From the NCBI GenBank assembly GCA_028288765.1, contig JAQGHQ010000020.1:1-64000 (forward strand): a stretch of 64,000 nt of DNA, written 5' to 3'. The notes beneath the pieces are model-generated. The model saw only the letters and a list, made by a program, of their open reading frames with translations, was not told the origin of the DNA and ran no database searches. Within the stretch, counting starts at the first letter, position 1. Each line of letters opens with the position of its first letter. The stretch is from Gemmataceae bacterium (lineage in GTDB: Bacteria; Planctomycetota; Planctomycetia; Gemmatales; Gemmataceae). The translations under genes were made by a program, and so were the position numbers. Of this stretch, positions 44,879 through 52,572 are shown one piece after another.

Positions 44879-47020
44879 GTGAAACGTCGCCTGTTCTCGG
44901 TCTCTCTCCCCCTTGCGGTGCTCGCCCTCGTGGCCGGCCCCGCGCCCGGCGCCCCGCCGGGTCCGGACCCGGGCGCGACCGCCCGGGCCGTCGACAAGTT
45001 GCTCGCCGAGGAGAACGCCGCCGGGCCGAAAACCCGGGAGGCCGCCGCAGTCGAGGACTTGCAGTTCCTCCGCCGCGCGGCGATCGACCTGACCGGCCGA
45101 ATCCCGACCGACGCCGAGATCCAGAAGTACCTGGCGTGGCCGGCCGCCGACCGGCGGGGCAAGGCGATCGACGAATTCGTCGGCCGCGAACAGTTCGCCG
45201 ACCGGTGGACCGTGTTCTTCGCGGACCTCCTCCGGCTCCGGTACGGGGCCGACGGCGGGCCCGCCCTCCAGGCGTTCGTCCACGAGGCGGTCCGGACGAA
45301 CATGCCCTACGACGTCCTCACCCGCCGGCTGCTCGCCGCCTCCGGCCGGGCCAACAGCCAGCCCGAGACCGGGTTCCTCCTCGCCGACGACGCCGACCCG
45401 ATGGCCCTGACCGCGGTCGTGTCGCAGGTGTTCCTCGGGGTCCGCATCTCCTGCGCCCAGTGCCACGACCACCCGTTCGACACCTGGACCCGCGCCGAGT
45501 TCTACGACCTGGCCGCGTTCTTCGGGAAGACGCAGCGGGTCGAACACCGGGTGAAGATGCAGATCCTCGGCATCTTCCTCAACGAGCGGGCCGAGACCGC
45601 GATCATGTGGCCGCCGGAAGACAAGGCGAAGGGCAAGCCCCGGGCCGCGGTGAAGCCCGCGTTCCCGTTCAAACTCGACGAGACCGACGGTCCGAACAAG
45701 CACCTTGCCCGGCTGAAGGACCTGCGGGCCCGCCTGGAGGCCGAGGCGAAGGCTCGCGCGGCTAAGGTAGGGACCACGGTCGACGACCTGCTCGACACCG
45801 CGACTACGACCAGTAAGGGGACGGACGGGATCGACGTCGTGTCGGAGGCCAAGACCGGGATCCGGAAGATCGACCTGGAGGGCGACCTGTTCCGGGCGAG
45901 CGAGCTCCGGCGGCAGGTGGCCGAGCGCGTCACCGACCCGCGGAACCGGTACTTCTCGCGGGCGCTCGTGAACCGCGTCTGGGCCGAGCTGATCGGCCGC
46001 GGGTTCGTGACCCCGGTGGACGATTTCCGCAACGACAACCCGCCGAGCCACCCGAAGACGCTCGACTACCTGGCCGACGAGTTCGTCGCCAGCGGGTACG
46101 ACTTCCGGTTCCTGGTGACCGCCATCGTCAGGACCGGCGCGTACCAGCGCGGGCACCTGACCGGCGAGGTCACGGTCCCGGACCGGCGGGCCGCCGAGAA
46201 GGCGTTCACCGCCGCCCCGGCCCGCCGGATGGTGAGCGAGACCATATTCGACAGCATCGTCCAGGCCGGCCACCTGTTCACCCCGAAGCACCGGCCGGGC
46301 GAGAACATGACCACCGTCGTCACCTACACGCAGGTGGCGGTGGGGGTGAAGGAGGACCCGACCAAGCCTGGGAAGCCGAAGCTCGGCGAGGCCATGCCGG
46401 CCTCGCCCCGGGCGATGGCCGGGGGGAGCGGGTACGATCTGGAGAAGGGGATCGAGGTCGACTTCAAGAACGCGCTGAAGAAGAAGGACGGGCTGGAAGT
46501 CGAGAAGATGACGGCGAAGTCGGACGAGGAGCTCGAGGCCGAGATGATGATGAAGAACGGTACGATGCCGACCGGCAAGCGGGTCCGGTACGTGACCAAG
46601 GAGGTACGGACCCTGGTGGACGACAACCCGCGGTTCACCAGTTCCATGCGGATGGCGTCCCCGGCCCCGGTCGGGCACTTCCTGCGGGTGTTCGGCCAGA
46701 CGGACCGGGCCGCGCTGGACGAGCGGCGGGACCACAGCCCCTCAATGCGGCAGGCGCTGATGATGCTCAACGGGAAGCTGAGCAACGAGGCCGCCCGGGT
46801 CGGCCCGCTGGAGCCGGTTTACCCGCTCCTGGTCGGCGACAGGGCCAACCTGGACGCGGCGATCAAGCTGGTGTATCGGGAGGCCCTCACCCGGGAGCCG
46901 ACGGCCGACGAACTGACCGAGGCGAAGGCGATCATCAAGGACGCCCCCACCCCGGCCGAGGGGATGGCGGACCTCCGGTGGGCCCTGTTCAACAGCAACG
47001 AGTTCCGGTTTATTCCGTAA
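44879..47020 (+). CDS. DUF1549/DUF1553 exported protein
   Basis: 713 residues from GTG 44879, with GAGGAG about ten bases upstream. Signal peptide about 1-24. DUF1549 occupies about 30-240 with 'FLRRAAIDLTGRIPTDAEIQ' and a CAQCHDHPFD motif (Cys192-His196), the single CxxCH typical of the family. DUF1553 follows at about 330-700 ('NRVWAELIGRGFVTPVDDFR' and 'DYLADEFVASGYDFRFLV'). A lysine-rich, probably coiled insert lies at 500-560. Function unproven; in planctomycetes these genes are paired with DUF1501 genes, as here, and are thought to act in the periplasm, perhaps on polysaccharides. Likely haem-c binding. Confidence 0.9.
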   Translation: MKRRLFSVSLPLAVLALVAGPAPGAPPGPDPGATARAVDKLLAEENAAGPKTREAAAVEDLQFLRRAAIDLTGRIPTDAEIQKYLAWPAADRRGKAIDEFVGREQFADRWTVFFADLLRLRYGADGGPALQAFVHEAVRTNMPYDVLTRRLLAASGRANSQPETGFLLADDADPMALTAVVSQVFLGVRISCAQCHDHPFDTWTRAEFYDLAAFFGKTQRVEHRVKMQILGIFLNERAETAIMWPPEDKAKGKPRAAVKPAFPFKLDETDGPNKHLARLKDLRARLEAEAKARAAKVGTTVDDLLDTATTTSKGTDGIDVVSEAKTGIRKIDLEGDLFRASELRRQVAERVTDPRNRYFSRALVNRVWAELIGRGFVTPVDDFRNDNPPSHPKTLDYLADEFVASGYDFRFLVTAIVRTGAYQRGHLTGEVTVPDRRAAEKAFTAAPARRMVSETIFDSIVQAGHLFTPKHRPGENMTTVVTYTQVAVGVKEDPTKPGKPKLGEAMPASPRAMAGGSGYDLEKGIEVDFKNALKKKDGLEVEKMTAKSDEELEAEMMMKNGTMPTGKRVRYVTKEVRTLVDDNPRFTSSMRMASPAPVGHFLRVFGQTDRAALDERRDHSPSMRQALMMLNGKLSNEAARVGPLEPVYPLLVGDRANLDAAIKLVYREALTREPTADELTEAKAIIKDAPTPAEGMADLRWALFNSNEFRFIP

Positions 47021-47049
47021 GGGTGCACGAGCCCAAACGCCCAGAAACT

Positions 47050-47156
47050 CGGGGCGTTGCCCCGGGCTAAACGCTCTCACCCCGTTGGGGTGAAGACCGA
47101 CGAGCTTTGATGATTCGATTCCACCCTGAAAGGGTGACAGTGCTTAGCCCAGGGCG
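47050..47156. repeat. CACCCCGTTGGGGTG palindrome cluster
   Basis: GGGGCGTTGCCCCGGG-like and CACCCCGTTGGGGTG hairpins, with a CACCCTGAAAGGGTG variant near 47121-47135, lie between the DUF1549 and DUF1501 genes. They match the family at 31780-32022. Confidence 0.75.
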
Positions 47157-47240
47157 GCCGACACGACCTGCGGAAGGCCAACACGGAACCCGACACAACC
47201 AAACACTAAACACCAAACACCAAACATAGGACCCTGACCC

Positions 47241-48509
47241 ATGCGCTCCGAATCGACTGCCTGCCCCGGGTACCGGCTGAGCCGCCGGGCGTTCGTCGGC
47301 GCGGCCGCCGGCACCTTCCTCGGGATGAACGTCCGGGCGCTGGTGGCCCGGGCCGGCGAGGACCACGCCGCGACCGCCGAGCACGTCATCCTCTTCTGGA
47401 ACGGCGGTGGGATGAGCCACATCGACACGTTCGACCCGAAGCCGGGGCGGGACGTGCAGGGCGACTTCGACCCGATCAAGACGTCCGTGGCCGGCATCCA
47501 GATCTCGGAGATCTTCCCGCAGCTGGCCAAGCAGATGAAGCACGTGGCGCTCGTCCGGTCGATCGCCGGGACGAACGGCGACCACGGCCGGGCGACGTAC
47601 CAGCTGCAAACCAGCTACTCGCAGAGCAGCAACCTCCAGCATCCCGGCATCGGGTCGGTGGTGGTGAGCGAGCGGAAGACCCTCGGCGACCTGCCGGCGT
47701 ACGTCACGGTCGGCGGGCTGGCCCCGAAGGCGGGGTACCTCGGGCAGAAGTGCGAGGCGTACTTTGTCGGCCGGCCTGGCGAGAAGGACCCGTACCTGGC
47801 TTTCCCGGCCGGGATCGGCGATGCCCGCGGCAACAAGCGGCTGGACGTCCTCCAGCGGATGAACCAGAAGCAGGCCGGCAACCTCCCGGCCGAAGAGACG
47901 ACCGGGGCCCAGACCGCCCTGACGGACGCGGTCAAGCTGATGCGGAGCCCGGCCCTGGAGGCGTTCGAGGTCCGTAAGGAAAAGCCGGAGGTGCTGGAGA
48001 AGTACGGGGACAGCGAGTTCGGGCGGTCGGCCCTCCTGGCCCGCCGGCTGGTCGAGAAGGGGGTCCGGTTCGTGCAGGTGAACCGGGGCGGGTTCGACGT
48101 CCACGCGAACGCCTTCCCGGCGATGCGGGACCACGGCGAGGCGATGGACCCGGCCCTGGCCGCCCTGATCGAGGATCTGGCCCAGTCCGGGCTGCTGAAG
48201 AAGACGCTGATCGTAATGCTGAGCGAGTTCGGACGGACGCCGAAGATCAACACCACGATGGGCCGGGACCACCACCCGGGGGTGTTCAGCTGCCTGTTCG
48301 CGGGCGGCGGGGTGAAGGGCGGGCAGGTGATCGGGTCGTCGGACGAGGACGGGATGTCGCCGAAGGACCGGCCGGTGAAGGTCAGCCACCTGCACGCGTC
48401 GATCTGTCACGCGATCGGGATCGACCCGAACAAGGAAGTGATGACCCCGCTTCAGCGGCCGATGAAACTGGTCGACAACGGCAAGCCGGTGACCGAACTG
48501 TTCTCGTGA
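47241..48509 (+). CDS. DUF1501 Tat-exported protein
   Basis: 422 residues. The N-terminal twin-arginine signal (Ser14-Arg15-Arg16-Ala-Phe, then a hydrophobic GAAAGTFLGM) means export in a folded state, possibly with a metal. DUF1501 belongs to the alkaline-phosphatase/sulfatase-like superfamily. Visible family blocks are 'NGGGMSHIDTFDPKPG', 'GFDVHANAF' and 'LSEFGRTPKINTTMGRDHHP', whose Asp/His residues would bind metal. It is paired with the DUF1549/DUF1553 gene upstream. Substrate unknown. Confidence 0.92.
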   Translation: MRSESTACPGYRLSRRAFVGAAAGTFLGMNVRALVARAGEDHAATAEHVILFWNGGGMSHIDTFDPKPGRDVQGDFDPIKTSVAGIQISEIFPQLAKQMKHVALVRSIAGTNGDHGRATYQLQTSYSQSSNLQHPGIGSVVVSERKTLGDLPAYVTVGGLAPKAGYLGQKCEAYFVGRPGEKDPYLAFPAGIGDARGNKRLDVLQRMNQKQAGNLPAEETTGAQTALTDAVKLMRSPALEAFEVRKEKPEVLEKYGDSEFGRSALLARRLVEKGVRFVQVNRGGFDVHANAFPAMRDHGEAMDPALAALIEDLAQSGLLKKTLIVMLSEFGRTPKINTTMGRDHHPGVFSCLFAGGGVKGGQVIGSSDEDGMSPKDRPVKVSHLHASICHAIGIDPNKEVMTPLQRPMKLVDNGKPVTELFS

Positions 48510-48547
48510 GTGGGCGGTGAACCTTGCCCCGGGGTCGTCCCGGGCCG

Positions 48548-48581
48548 AACGGGCCGCGGGATCTCTCCCCCGCGGCCCGTT
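48548..48581. terminator. Bidirectional terminator between DUF1501 and MATE genes
   Basis: Thirteen-base stem AACGGGCCGCGGG/CCCGCGGCCCGTT with an eight-base loop lies between convergent stops. The rightward strand continues into a T-rich stretch ending CTGTTTTC. Confidence 0.75.
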
Positions 48582-48617
48582 GCGTTACGCTTCTGTTTTC
48601 AGCCGCCGGACGGTCCG

Positions 48618-50048
48618 TCACACTTCGACCGTCTTCCACCGCCCGCCGGCGAACCGGGCCGCGAAGAACGTCCCGCGGACCCAGATGTCGGCCACCATCG
48701 CGACCCACGCGCCGAGTAGTCCGAGGTCGAACCCGGGGACGCTGACCGGGCCGAGGTCGATCATTGGGCGGGTCAGCAGGTAGGCCAGGGGGATGCGGAC
48801 GCCGAGGAACCCGACCCAGTTGAACAGCACCGGGACGCGGGTATCCCCGGCCCCGCGGAGCGCGTACAGGAAGATGATCTGGCTCGCCAGCGCGGGCATC
48901 GCGAACGCGACCAGCCGGAGGACCGGGACGCCCGCCGCGACGACCGCCGGGTCGCGGCCGAAGAACCGGAACAGGAGCGGGGCCAGGGCGAAGAACAGAC
49001 CGCCCATCGCGGTCATGACCGCGCCGCCGAGGGCGAATGCCGTCCACCCGCACCGGGCCGCTCGGGCCGGGTTGAGGGCCCCCAGGTTCCTCCCGACCAG
49101 GCTCATGCCGGCGGTCCCGAACGCGGCCCCGGCCAGGTACCCGAGGGCCTCGACCTGAATCGCGATCCCGTGGGCGGCGGACGAGATGGTCGGGAGGGCG
49201 TTCACCAGGCTCAGGAACCAGAGCTGGCTGACCGCCACTGATAGGCTGTCGACCCCCGCCGGAAGACTCACCCGGAGCATCCGGCGGAGGAGCTGGCGGT
49301 CGGGGACGAGGTCCGCCGGGCGCAGCCGGAGCCCGGACCGGCCGCGGGCGAGGAGCACGAGCACGGTCAGACACCCGATCAGATGGCTGAGGCCGGTCCC
49401 GAGGGCGATTCCGACGAACCCGAGCCCGGGGACCGGGCCGACCCCGAAACACAGGCCCCAGGCGAGCGGGACGTTCAGGACGGCGACCCCGCCGAGGACG
49501 TACAGGCCGGTCCGGGTATCGCCGGCCCCGACCAGGCAGGCGACGCACGCGGACTCGGTGAGCTGGAACGCGAGCAGGGCGGCGAGCGGGGTGAGGAACG
49601 TGAGACAGTACCCGGCCGCCGACCCGGGCGGGCCGACGGCGGCGATCAGGGACGGGAGCCAGAGCAGCCCGGCCGCCGACCCGCCGATCCCGAACAGCAG
49701 GCCGAGCAGGACGGCCTGTCCGGTGGCGTGACAGGCCCCGGCCCGGTTGCCCGCTCCGACGAACCGGGCGACGAGGGCGGTCGCCCCGACGCTGACCAGG
49801 ATGGTGTAGCCCGACACGCACCAGTACAGGTAGCCGGCGGTGGTCAGGGCCGAGAGGTAGTTCGCCCGGTCGGCCTCGGGGACTGGGAATTCCGCGGCGA
49901 TTGTCTGGTCGGACAGGCGGACGAGCAGGTGCAGGTACTGCTGCGCGAGAGCGGGCAGGGCGAGGGCGAGTACCTGCCGCCCGATCGGGGGGCCGGGCGG
50001 GTCCGGGACGGAGGGGGGGGCGGCGGTCCCGGCGGGGGTCTCTCCCAT
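48618..50048 (-). CDS. MATE family multidrug/toxin efflux transporter
   Basis: 476 residues with twelve hydrophobic helices and an N-terminal Pro-rich cytosolic tail. The two internal repeats are visible in paired motifs: 'ATALVARFVGAGNRAGA' in the first half and 'GTAGMSLVGRNLGALNPARA' in the second. MATE proteins export cationic compounds or metabolites using a sodium or proton gradient. It is convergent with DUF1501 and upstream of an ArsR regulator on the same strand, which might regulate it. Substrate unknown. Confidence 0.9.
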   Translation of the reverse strand: MGETPAGTAAPPSVPDPPGPPIGRQVLALALPALAQQYLHLLVRLSDQTIAAEFPVPEADRANYLSALTTAGYLYWCVSGYTILVSVGATALVARFVGAGNRAGACHATGQAVLLGLLFGIGGSAAGLLWLPSLIAAVGPPGSAAGYCLTFLTPLAALLAFQLTESACVACLVGAGDTRTGLYVLGGVAVLNVPLAWGLCFGVGPVPGLGFVGIALGTGLSHLIGCLTVLVLLARGRSGLRLRPADLVPDRQLLRRMLRVSLPAGVDSLSVAVSQLWFLSLVNALPTISSAAHGIAIQVEALGYLAGAAFGTAGMSLVGRNLGALNPARAARCGWTAFALGGAVMTAMGGLFFALAPLLFRFFGRDPAVVAAGVPVLRLVAFAMPALASQIIFLYALRGAGDTRVPVLFNWVGFLGVRIPLAYLLTRPMIDLGPVSVPGFDLGLLGAWVAMVADIWVRGTFFAARFAGGRWKTVEV

Positions 50049-50126
50049 ACCGGCATGATATACCGGTCGGATCGGTCCGACCCCCGCCGCCGCGTGGGGT
50101 GAGAGCCCGGTGGCCCGCGACCCGGC

Positions 50127-50522
50127 TCAGTCGGCGGCTTTTGCCTTCCGGGGGGCCGCCTTGCGGGCGGGTTTCCGCCGGGCCTTGGCCGCGACCGGTG
50201 AGCTCGCGCCCTTCTTGATCACCAGTCGGTATAACCCGAGGGCGAGGGTGGCGAGGATCCCGTCTTCCCCGCCCTGGGTGTAAATCTCGGGTCGGAAGCG
50301 GTATATGACCCGCCGGCCGTCCTTTTCGTCCTCGAGCAACCCGGCCTGCCGCATCACCCCGAGGTGGTGAGACATGTTCACCATCGGGACGCCGATCATC
50401 TCGGCGAGCTGGCCGACGTGGTGCGGGCCCTGGGCCAGCCGGTACAGGATGCGCATGCGGGTCGGTTCACCGACGGCGGCGAGCATGCCGGCGACCTTTT
50501 TAGCATCGGGAAAGGCGATCAT
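50127..50522 (-). CDS. ArsR-type winged-helix transcription regulator
   Basis: 131 residues. The winged helix at about 8-75 has 'LAAVGEPTRMRILYRLAQGP', a recognition helix 'PMVNMSHHLGVMRQAGLL' and a wing 'EKDGRRVIYRF', all characteristic of ArsR. There are no cysteines, so it does not use the usual ArsR/SmtB cysteine metal sites. The C-terminal 30 residues are Lys/Arg/Ala/Pro-rich, a histone-H1-like tail that could add nonspecific DNA binding. It precedes the MATE gene on the same strand by 78 bases, so may regulate it. Confidence 0.88.
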   Translation of the reverse strand: MIAFPDAKKVAGMLAAVGEPTRMRILYRLAQGPHHVGQLAEMIGVPMVNMSHHLGVMRQAGLLEDEKDGRRVIYRFRPEIYTQGGEDGILATLALGLYRLVIKKGASSPVAAKARRKPARKAAPRKAKAAD

Positions 50523-50732
50523 GGGCGGGTCTCGTTCTGCCCGGTCGGGATGACCGGCGGGATCGGGTCTTCCGAAAGTACGGTTATATCAACGGCCTTC
50601 GCACTATGCCATGAAAATTCGGAATTATCGTCCCAACGTGGCGCAGGGGTATCGTCGGGTGCGGGTGTGTGGGTCGGTCGGACGGTGGGGGGAAATGGCC
50701 CCGGCCGCGGGGTTGGCCCGCGGCCGGGTGAG

Positions 50733-50807
50733 AGCCGGTGGTGGGATTCGCACCCACATGATCCGGTTTACGAAACCGGTGCCTTGCTGCGGTCGAGCCA
50801 CGCCGGC
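50733..50807 (-). tRNA. tRNA-Thr (CGU)
   Basis: Complement folds as a cloverleaf with anticodon stem CCGGT/ACCGG, loop TTCGTAA (anticodon CGT) and acceptor GCCGGCG/CACCGGC with one mismatch. CCA end not encoded. Last member of a 25-gene leftward array. Confidence 0.85.
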
Positions 50808-50846
50808 GCGGATCGGCCGACCGGGACAGGGGGCCCGGGGCCGGAG

Positions 50847-50916
50847 CTGGAGGACAAGGATTCGAACCCTGTGCCGCGGCTTTGGAGACCGCTTGCTCTC
50901 CCAGGAGCATCCTCCT
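50847..50916 (-). tRNA. tRNA-Trp (CCA)
   Basis: Anticodon stem GCGGT/GCCGC, loop CTCCAAA, T loop TTCGAAT, discriminator G. The D loop is only about six bases and position 1-72 is A-A, so slightly atypical. Confidence 0.8.
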
Positions 50917-50939
50917 GTATCGGGCCGGGAACCGGCCCA

Positions 50940-51014
50940 GGCAATTCGGGGGGAGTTGAACCCGCCACCTCGGCTTTCACAGAGCCGCGTGCGAACCGCT
51001 ACACCACGAACTGC
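50940..51014 (-). tRNA. tRNA-His (GUG)
   Basis: Loop CTGTGAA gives anticodon GTG. An eight-pair acceptor GCAGTTCG/CGAATTGC including the extra G at -1, and discriminator C, are the histidine identity features. Confidence 0.92.
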
Positions 51015-51045
51015 GTCGGTCGCCCGGCCCCGCGGGGCCGGGCAG

Positions 51046-51119
51046 TGATCCCGGGTGGACTCGAACCACCGAATCCCTCCGTGTCAGGGAGGAGCCGTTG
51101 CCGCTGGGCCACGGGATCA
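51046..51119 (-). tRNA. tRNA-Val (GAC)
   Basis: Stem CCTCC/GGAGG around loop CTGACAC (anticodon GAC); strong acceptor helix between GATCCCG and CGGGATC and a normal T arm. Confidence 0.88.
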
Positions 51120-51123
51120 TTTT

Positions 51124-51208
51124 GAATGCGGAAGGTGGAGTTCGGAATGCGGAATATCGACCAAGAATCATTCTTCATTCCGCATTCCGCACTCCCCCTT
51201 CCGCGTTC
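51124..51208. repeat. GGAATGC heptad palindrome between tRNA genes
   Basis: Units like GGAATGC and complementary ATTCCGC form inverted arms (about 51124-51154 and 51178-51208) in the spacer between tRNA-Val and tRNA-Arg. The sequence is the T-version of the GGAACGC repeat found inside czcA. Confidence 0.75.
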
Positions 51209-51212
51209 GGGA

Positions 51213-51286
51213 GTACCCCGGCCAGGATTCGAACCCGGAACGCCACGTTCGAAGCGTGGAATGATGTCCGTTTCACCACCAGGGTA
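51213..51286 (-). tRNA. tRNA-Arg (UCG)
   Basis: Stem CCACG/CGTGG, loop CTTCGAA (anticodon TCG), acceptor TACCCTG/CGGGGTA with one wobble. Very similar body to the next gene, suggesting duplication. Confidence 0.8.
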
Positions 51287-51346
51287 TTTCAACCTCAATC
51301 GGCTCGGTCTGCCGTCAGAATGAACCAAGGACTTCGCCGCCGGTTT

Positions 51347-51367
51347 TGATTCCGCATTCCGCATTCG
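51347..51367. repeat. Heptad repeat between tRNA genes
   Basis: Tandem ATTCCGC-type heptads between the two tRNA-Arg genes, matching the repeat at 51124-51208. Confidence 0.65.
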
Positions 51368-51370
51368 GAA

Positions 51371-51445
51371 GTACCCCGGCCAGGAATCGAACCTGGATCC
51401 CCACCTTCGGAGGGTGGTGTCGTAGTCCGTTGGACCACCAAGGCG
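51371..51445 (-). tRNA. tRNA-Arg (CCG)
   Basis: Stem CCACC/GGTGG, loop CTCCGAA (anticodon CCG). The acceptor has wobbles and one mismatch at 1-72. Shares its T arm and 3' acceptor strand with the tRNA-Arg (UCG) neighbour. Confidence 0.78.
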
Positions 51446-51451
51446 TGTCAG

Positions 51452-51536
51452 CGGAAGGGGAGGGGGTCGAACCCTCACGCCCTCTCGGGCGCCACTTTAG
51501 CAGGGTGGCTGCGGTACCAGTTCCGCACACCCTTCC
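51452..51536 (-). tRNA. tRNA-Ser (GCU)
   Basis: Loop CTGCTAA (anticodon GCT), long variable arm CGCCCGAGAGGGCG and perfect acceptor GGAAGGG/CCCTTCC with discriminator G: a standard class II serine tRNA. Confidence 0.92.
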
Positions 51537-51574
51537 GTGTGTGTCGTGTCGGCCGGCACGACGACGGCGTTCAG

Positions 51575-51645
51575 TGGACCCGCCGGGAATCGAACCCGGA
51601 CTGCCGGCACGCCAGGCCGGCGTCATCCCGTTTGACCACGAGCCC
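51575..51645 (-). tRNA. tRNA-Ala (GGC)
   Basis: Stem CCGGC/GCCGG, loop CTGGCGT (anticodon GGC), discriminator A. Acceptor GGGCTCG/CGGGTCC pairs with wobbles at 3-70 and 5-68. The alanine identity pair G3-U70 is present (G3 with T70 in DNA). Confidence 0.82.
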
Positions 51646-51656
51646 GATCGGCCGAG

Positions 51657-51724
51657 TGGAGTCGCGGGGAGTCGAACCCCGGCGCCGTGTTTGCAAGACA
51701 CAGCTCTAGCCCGCTAGCGTCCCC
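51657..51724 (-). tRNA. tRNA-Ala-like (UGC), short D arm
   Basis: Stem TGTGT/ACACG, loop CTTGCAA (anticodon TGC), discriminator A, and G3 opposite T70. Only 68 bases: the D stem CTAG/CTAG closes a four-base loop CGGG, too short for the usual G18-G19 contacts. Confidence 0.65.
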
Positions 51725-51738
51725 AGCGCAGTGAACAG

Positions 51739-51821
51739 TGACCTCGGTGGGAGTCGAACCCACACGCCTCGCGGCAGCCGGCTCTCAACCGACCCTGTCC
51801 TACCAGTTTCAGCACGAGGTC
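51739..51821 (-). tRNA. tRNA-Leu (GAG)
   Basis: Loop TTGAGAG (anticodon GAG), long variable arm TGCCGCGAGGCG, perfect acceptor GACCTCG/CGAGGTC. Confidence 0.9.
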
Positions 51822-51826
51822 ATCAG

Positions 51827-51909
51827 TGGCCCGGGAGGGAGTCGAACCCTCACGCCTCGCGGCATCGGTTTCTGAGGCCGACGTGTCCTACCAGTTTCAC
51901 CACCAGGCC
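51827..51909 (-). tRNA. tRNA-Leu (CAG)
   Basis: Loop CTCAGAA (anticodon CAG), the same variable arm as the preceding Leu gene, acceptor GGCCTGG/CCGGGCC. The innermost anticodon-stem pair is C-A. Confidence 0.82.
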
Positions 51910-51937
51910 GTGCCCGCCGGTCCGGGGACCGGCGGGA

Positions 51938-52008
51938 GTCGCGATGCCTGGGACTCGAACCCAGCAGCCAGGCGTATGAGACCCGGCCGGGCACCCGCCC
52001 GCCCGCGA
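51938..52008 (-). tRNA. tRNA-Met-like (CAU), irregular
   Basis: Loop CTCATAC (anticodon CAT). The D stem GGGC/GCCC closes a four-base loop, and acceptor pairing holds for only about five pairs with extra bases beside the T stem. Sequence aligns closely with the next gene, so it looks like a decayed duplicate. Boundaries approximate. Confidence 0.5.
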
Positions 52009-52016
52009 GAAGTCAG

Positions 52017-52084
52017 TTGCAGACCTGGGAGTTGAACCCAGCGTCCAGGCTTATGAGACCCGGTCGGGCGCCGGCCCGTCTGCA
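52017..52084 (-). tRNA. tRNA-Met-like (CAU), short D arm
   Basis: Loop CTCATAA (anticodon CAT), perfect acceptor TGCAGAC/GTCTGCA, discriminator A. Only 68 bases; the D arm is GGGC-CGGC-GCCC with a four-base loop. It lacks the initiator C1-A72 mismatch and the three consecutive G-C pairs, so elongator Met or Ile2 are possible. Confidence 0.65.
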
Positions 52085-52092
52085 ATCCGCAG

Positions 52093-52165
52093 TGACCCGT
52101 GGGGGAATCGAACCCCCGTTTGCAGGTTGAGAACCTGACGTCCTGTACCGCTAGACGAACGGGCC
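52093..52165 (-). tRNA. tRNA-Glu (CUC)
   Basis: Loop TTCTCAA (anticodon CTC), acceptor GGCCCGT/ACGGGTC, D arm of the usual Glu form. Confidence 0.9.
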
Positions 52166-52175
52166 ATCTTTGCAG

Positions 52176-52248
52176 CGGCTCGTAGGGGAATCGAACCCCT
52201 ACCCCCAGGTTGACACTCTGGTATCCTTCGCCGTTAGACGAACGAGCC
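52176..52248 (-). tRNA. tRNA-Asp (GUC)
   Basis: Loop GTGTCAA (anticodon GTC), perfect acceptor GGCTCGT/ACGAGCC, discriminator G as expected for Asp. Position 32 is G and the innermost stem pair is A-C. Confidence 0.8.
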
Positions 52249-52258
52249 GGTACATCAG

Positions 52259-52343
52259 TGCCCCGGGTGGGAATCGAACCCACATTGCCCCTGAGGGCGG
52301 CCGCTTTACAGGCGGCCCGGCGGCCCACCGCACGTCCGAAGGC
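52259..52343 (-). tRNA. tRNA-Tyr (GUA)
   Basis: Stem GCCGC/GCGGC, loop CTGTAAA (anticodon GTA), long variable arm, discriminator A: a class II tyrosine tRNA. Acceptor has two wobbles and one mismatch. Confidence 0.82.
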
Positions 52344-52364
52344 AGACCCGGGAAGGCCCGGGAG

Positions 52365-52438
52365 TAGCACGGGTGGGAGTCGAACCCACAGGCCCCGAGG
52401 TTTGAGCTCGGGCGCTATGCCGGTTTGCGTACCGTGCC
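52365..52438 (-). tRNA. tRNA with CAA anticodon, class I body
   Basis: Stem CCGAG/CTCGG, loop CTCAAAC (anticodon CAA, leucine codon UUG), acceptor GGCACGG/CCGTGCT. The variable region is only five bases, whereas bacterial tRNA-Leu normally has a long arm. Identity is therefore uncertain. Confidence 0.6.
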
Positions 52439-52445
52439 TTGACCA

Positions 52446-52562
52446 GTTCAAAGTGAAAAATGAAAAGTGAAAAGTTGGCAATGCGCAAGGACGATTGTCA
52501 TTGACTAATTCGATATATAGGGTTCAACTTTTCATTTTTCACTTTTCATTTTTCACTTTGAA
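52446..52562. repeat. GTGAAAA/ATGAAAA heptad inverted repeat
   Basis: Tandem heptads GTGAAAA-ATGAAAA-GTGAAAA at 52453-52473 are mirrored by TTTTCAT/TTTTCAC heptads at 52529-52556. The centre is A/T-rich (52498-52520). It lies in the middle of the tRNA array. Confidence 0.85.
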
Positions 52563-52572
52563 CCCTTCCAGG

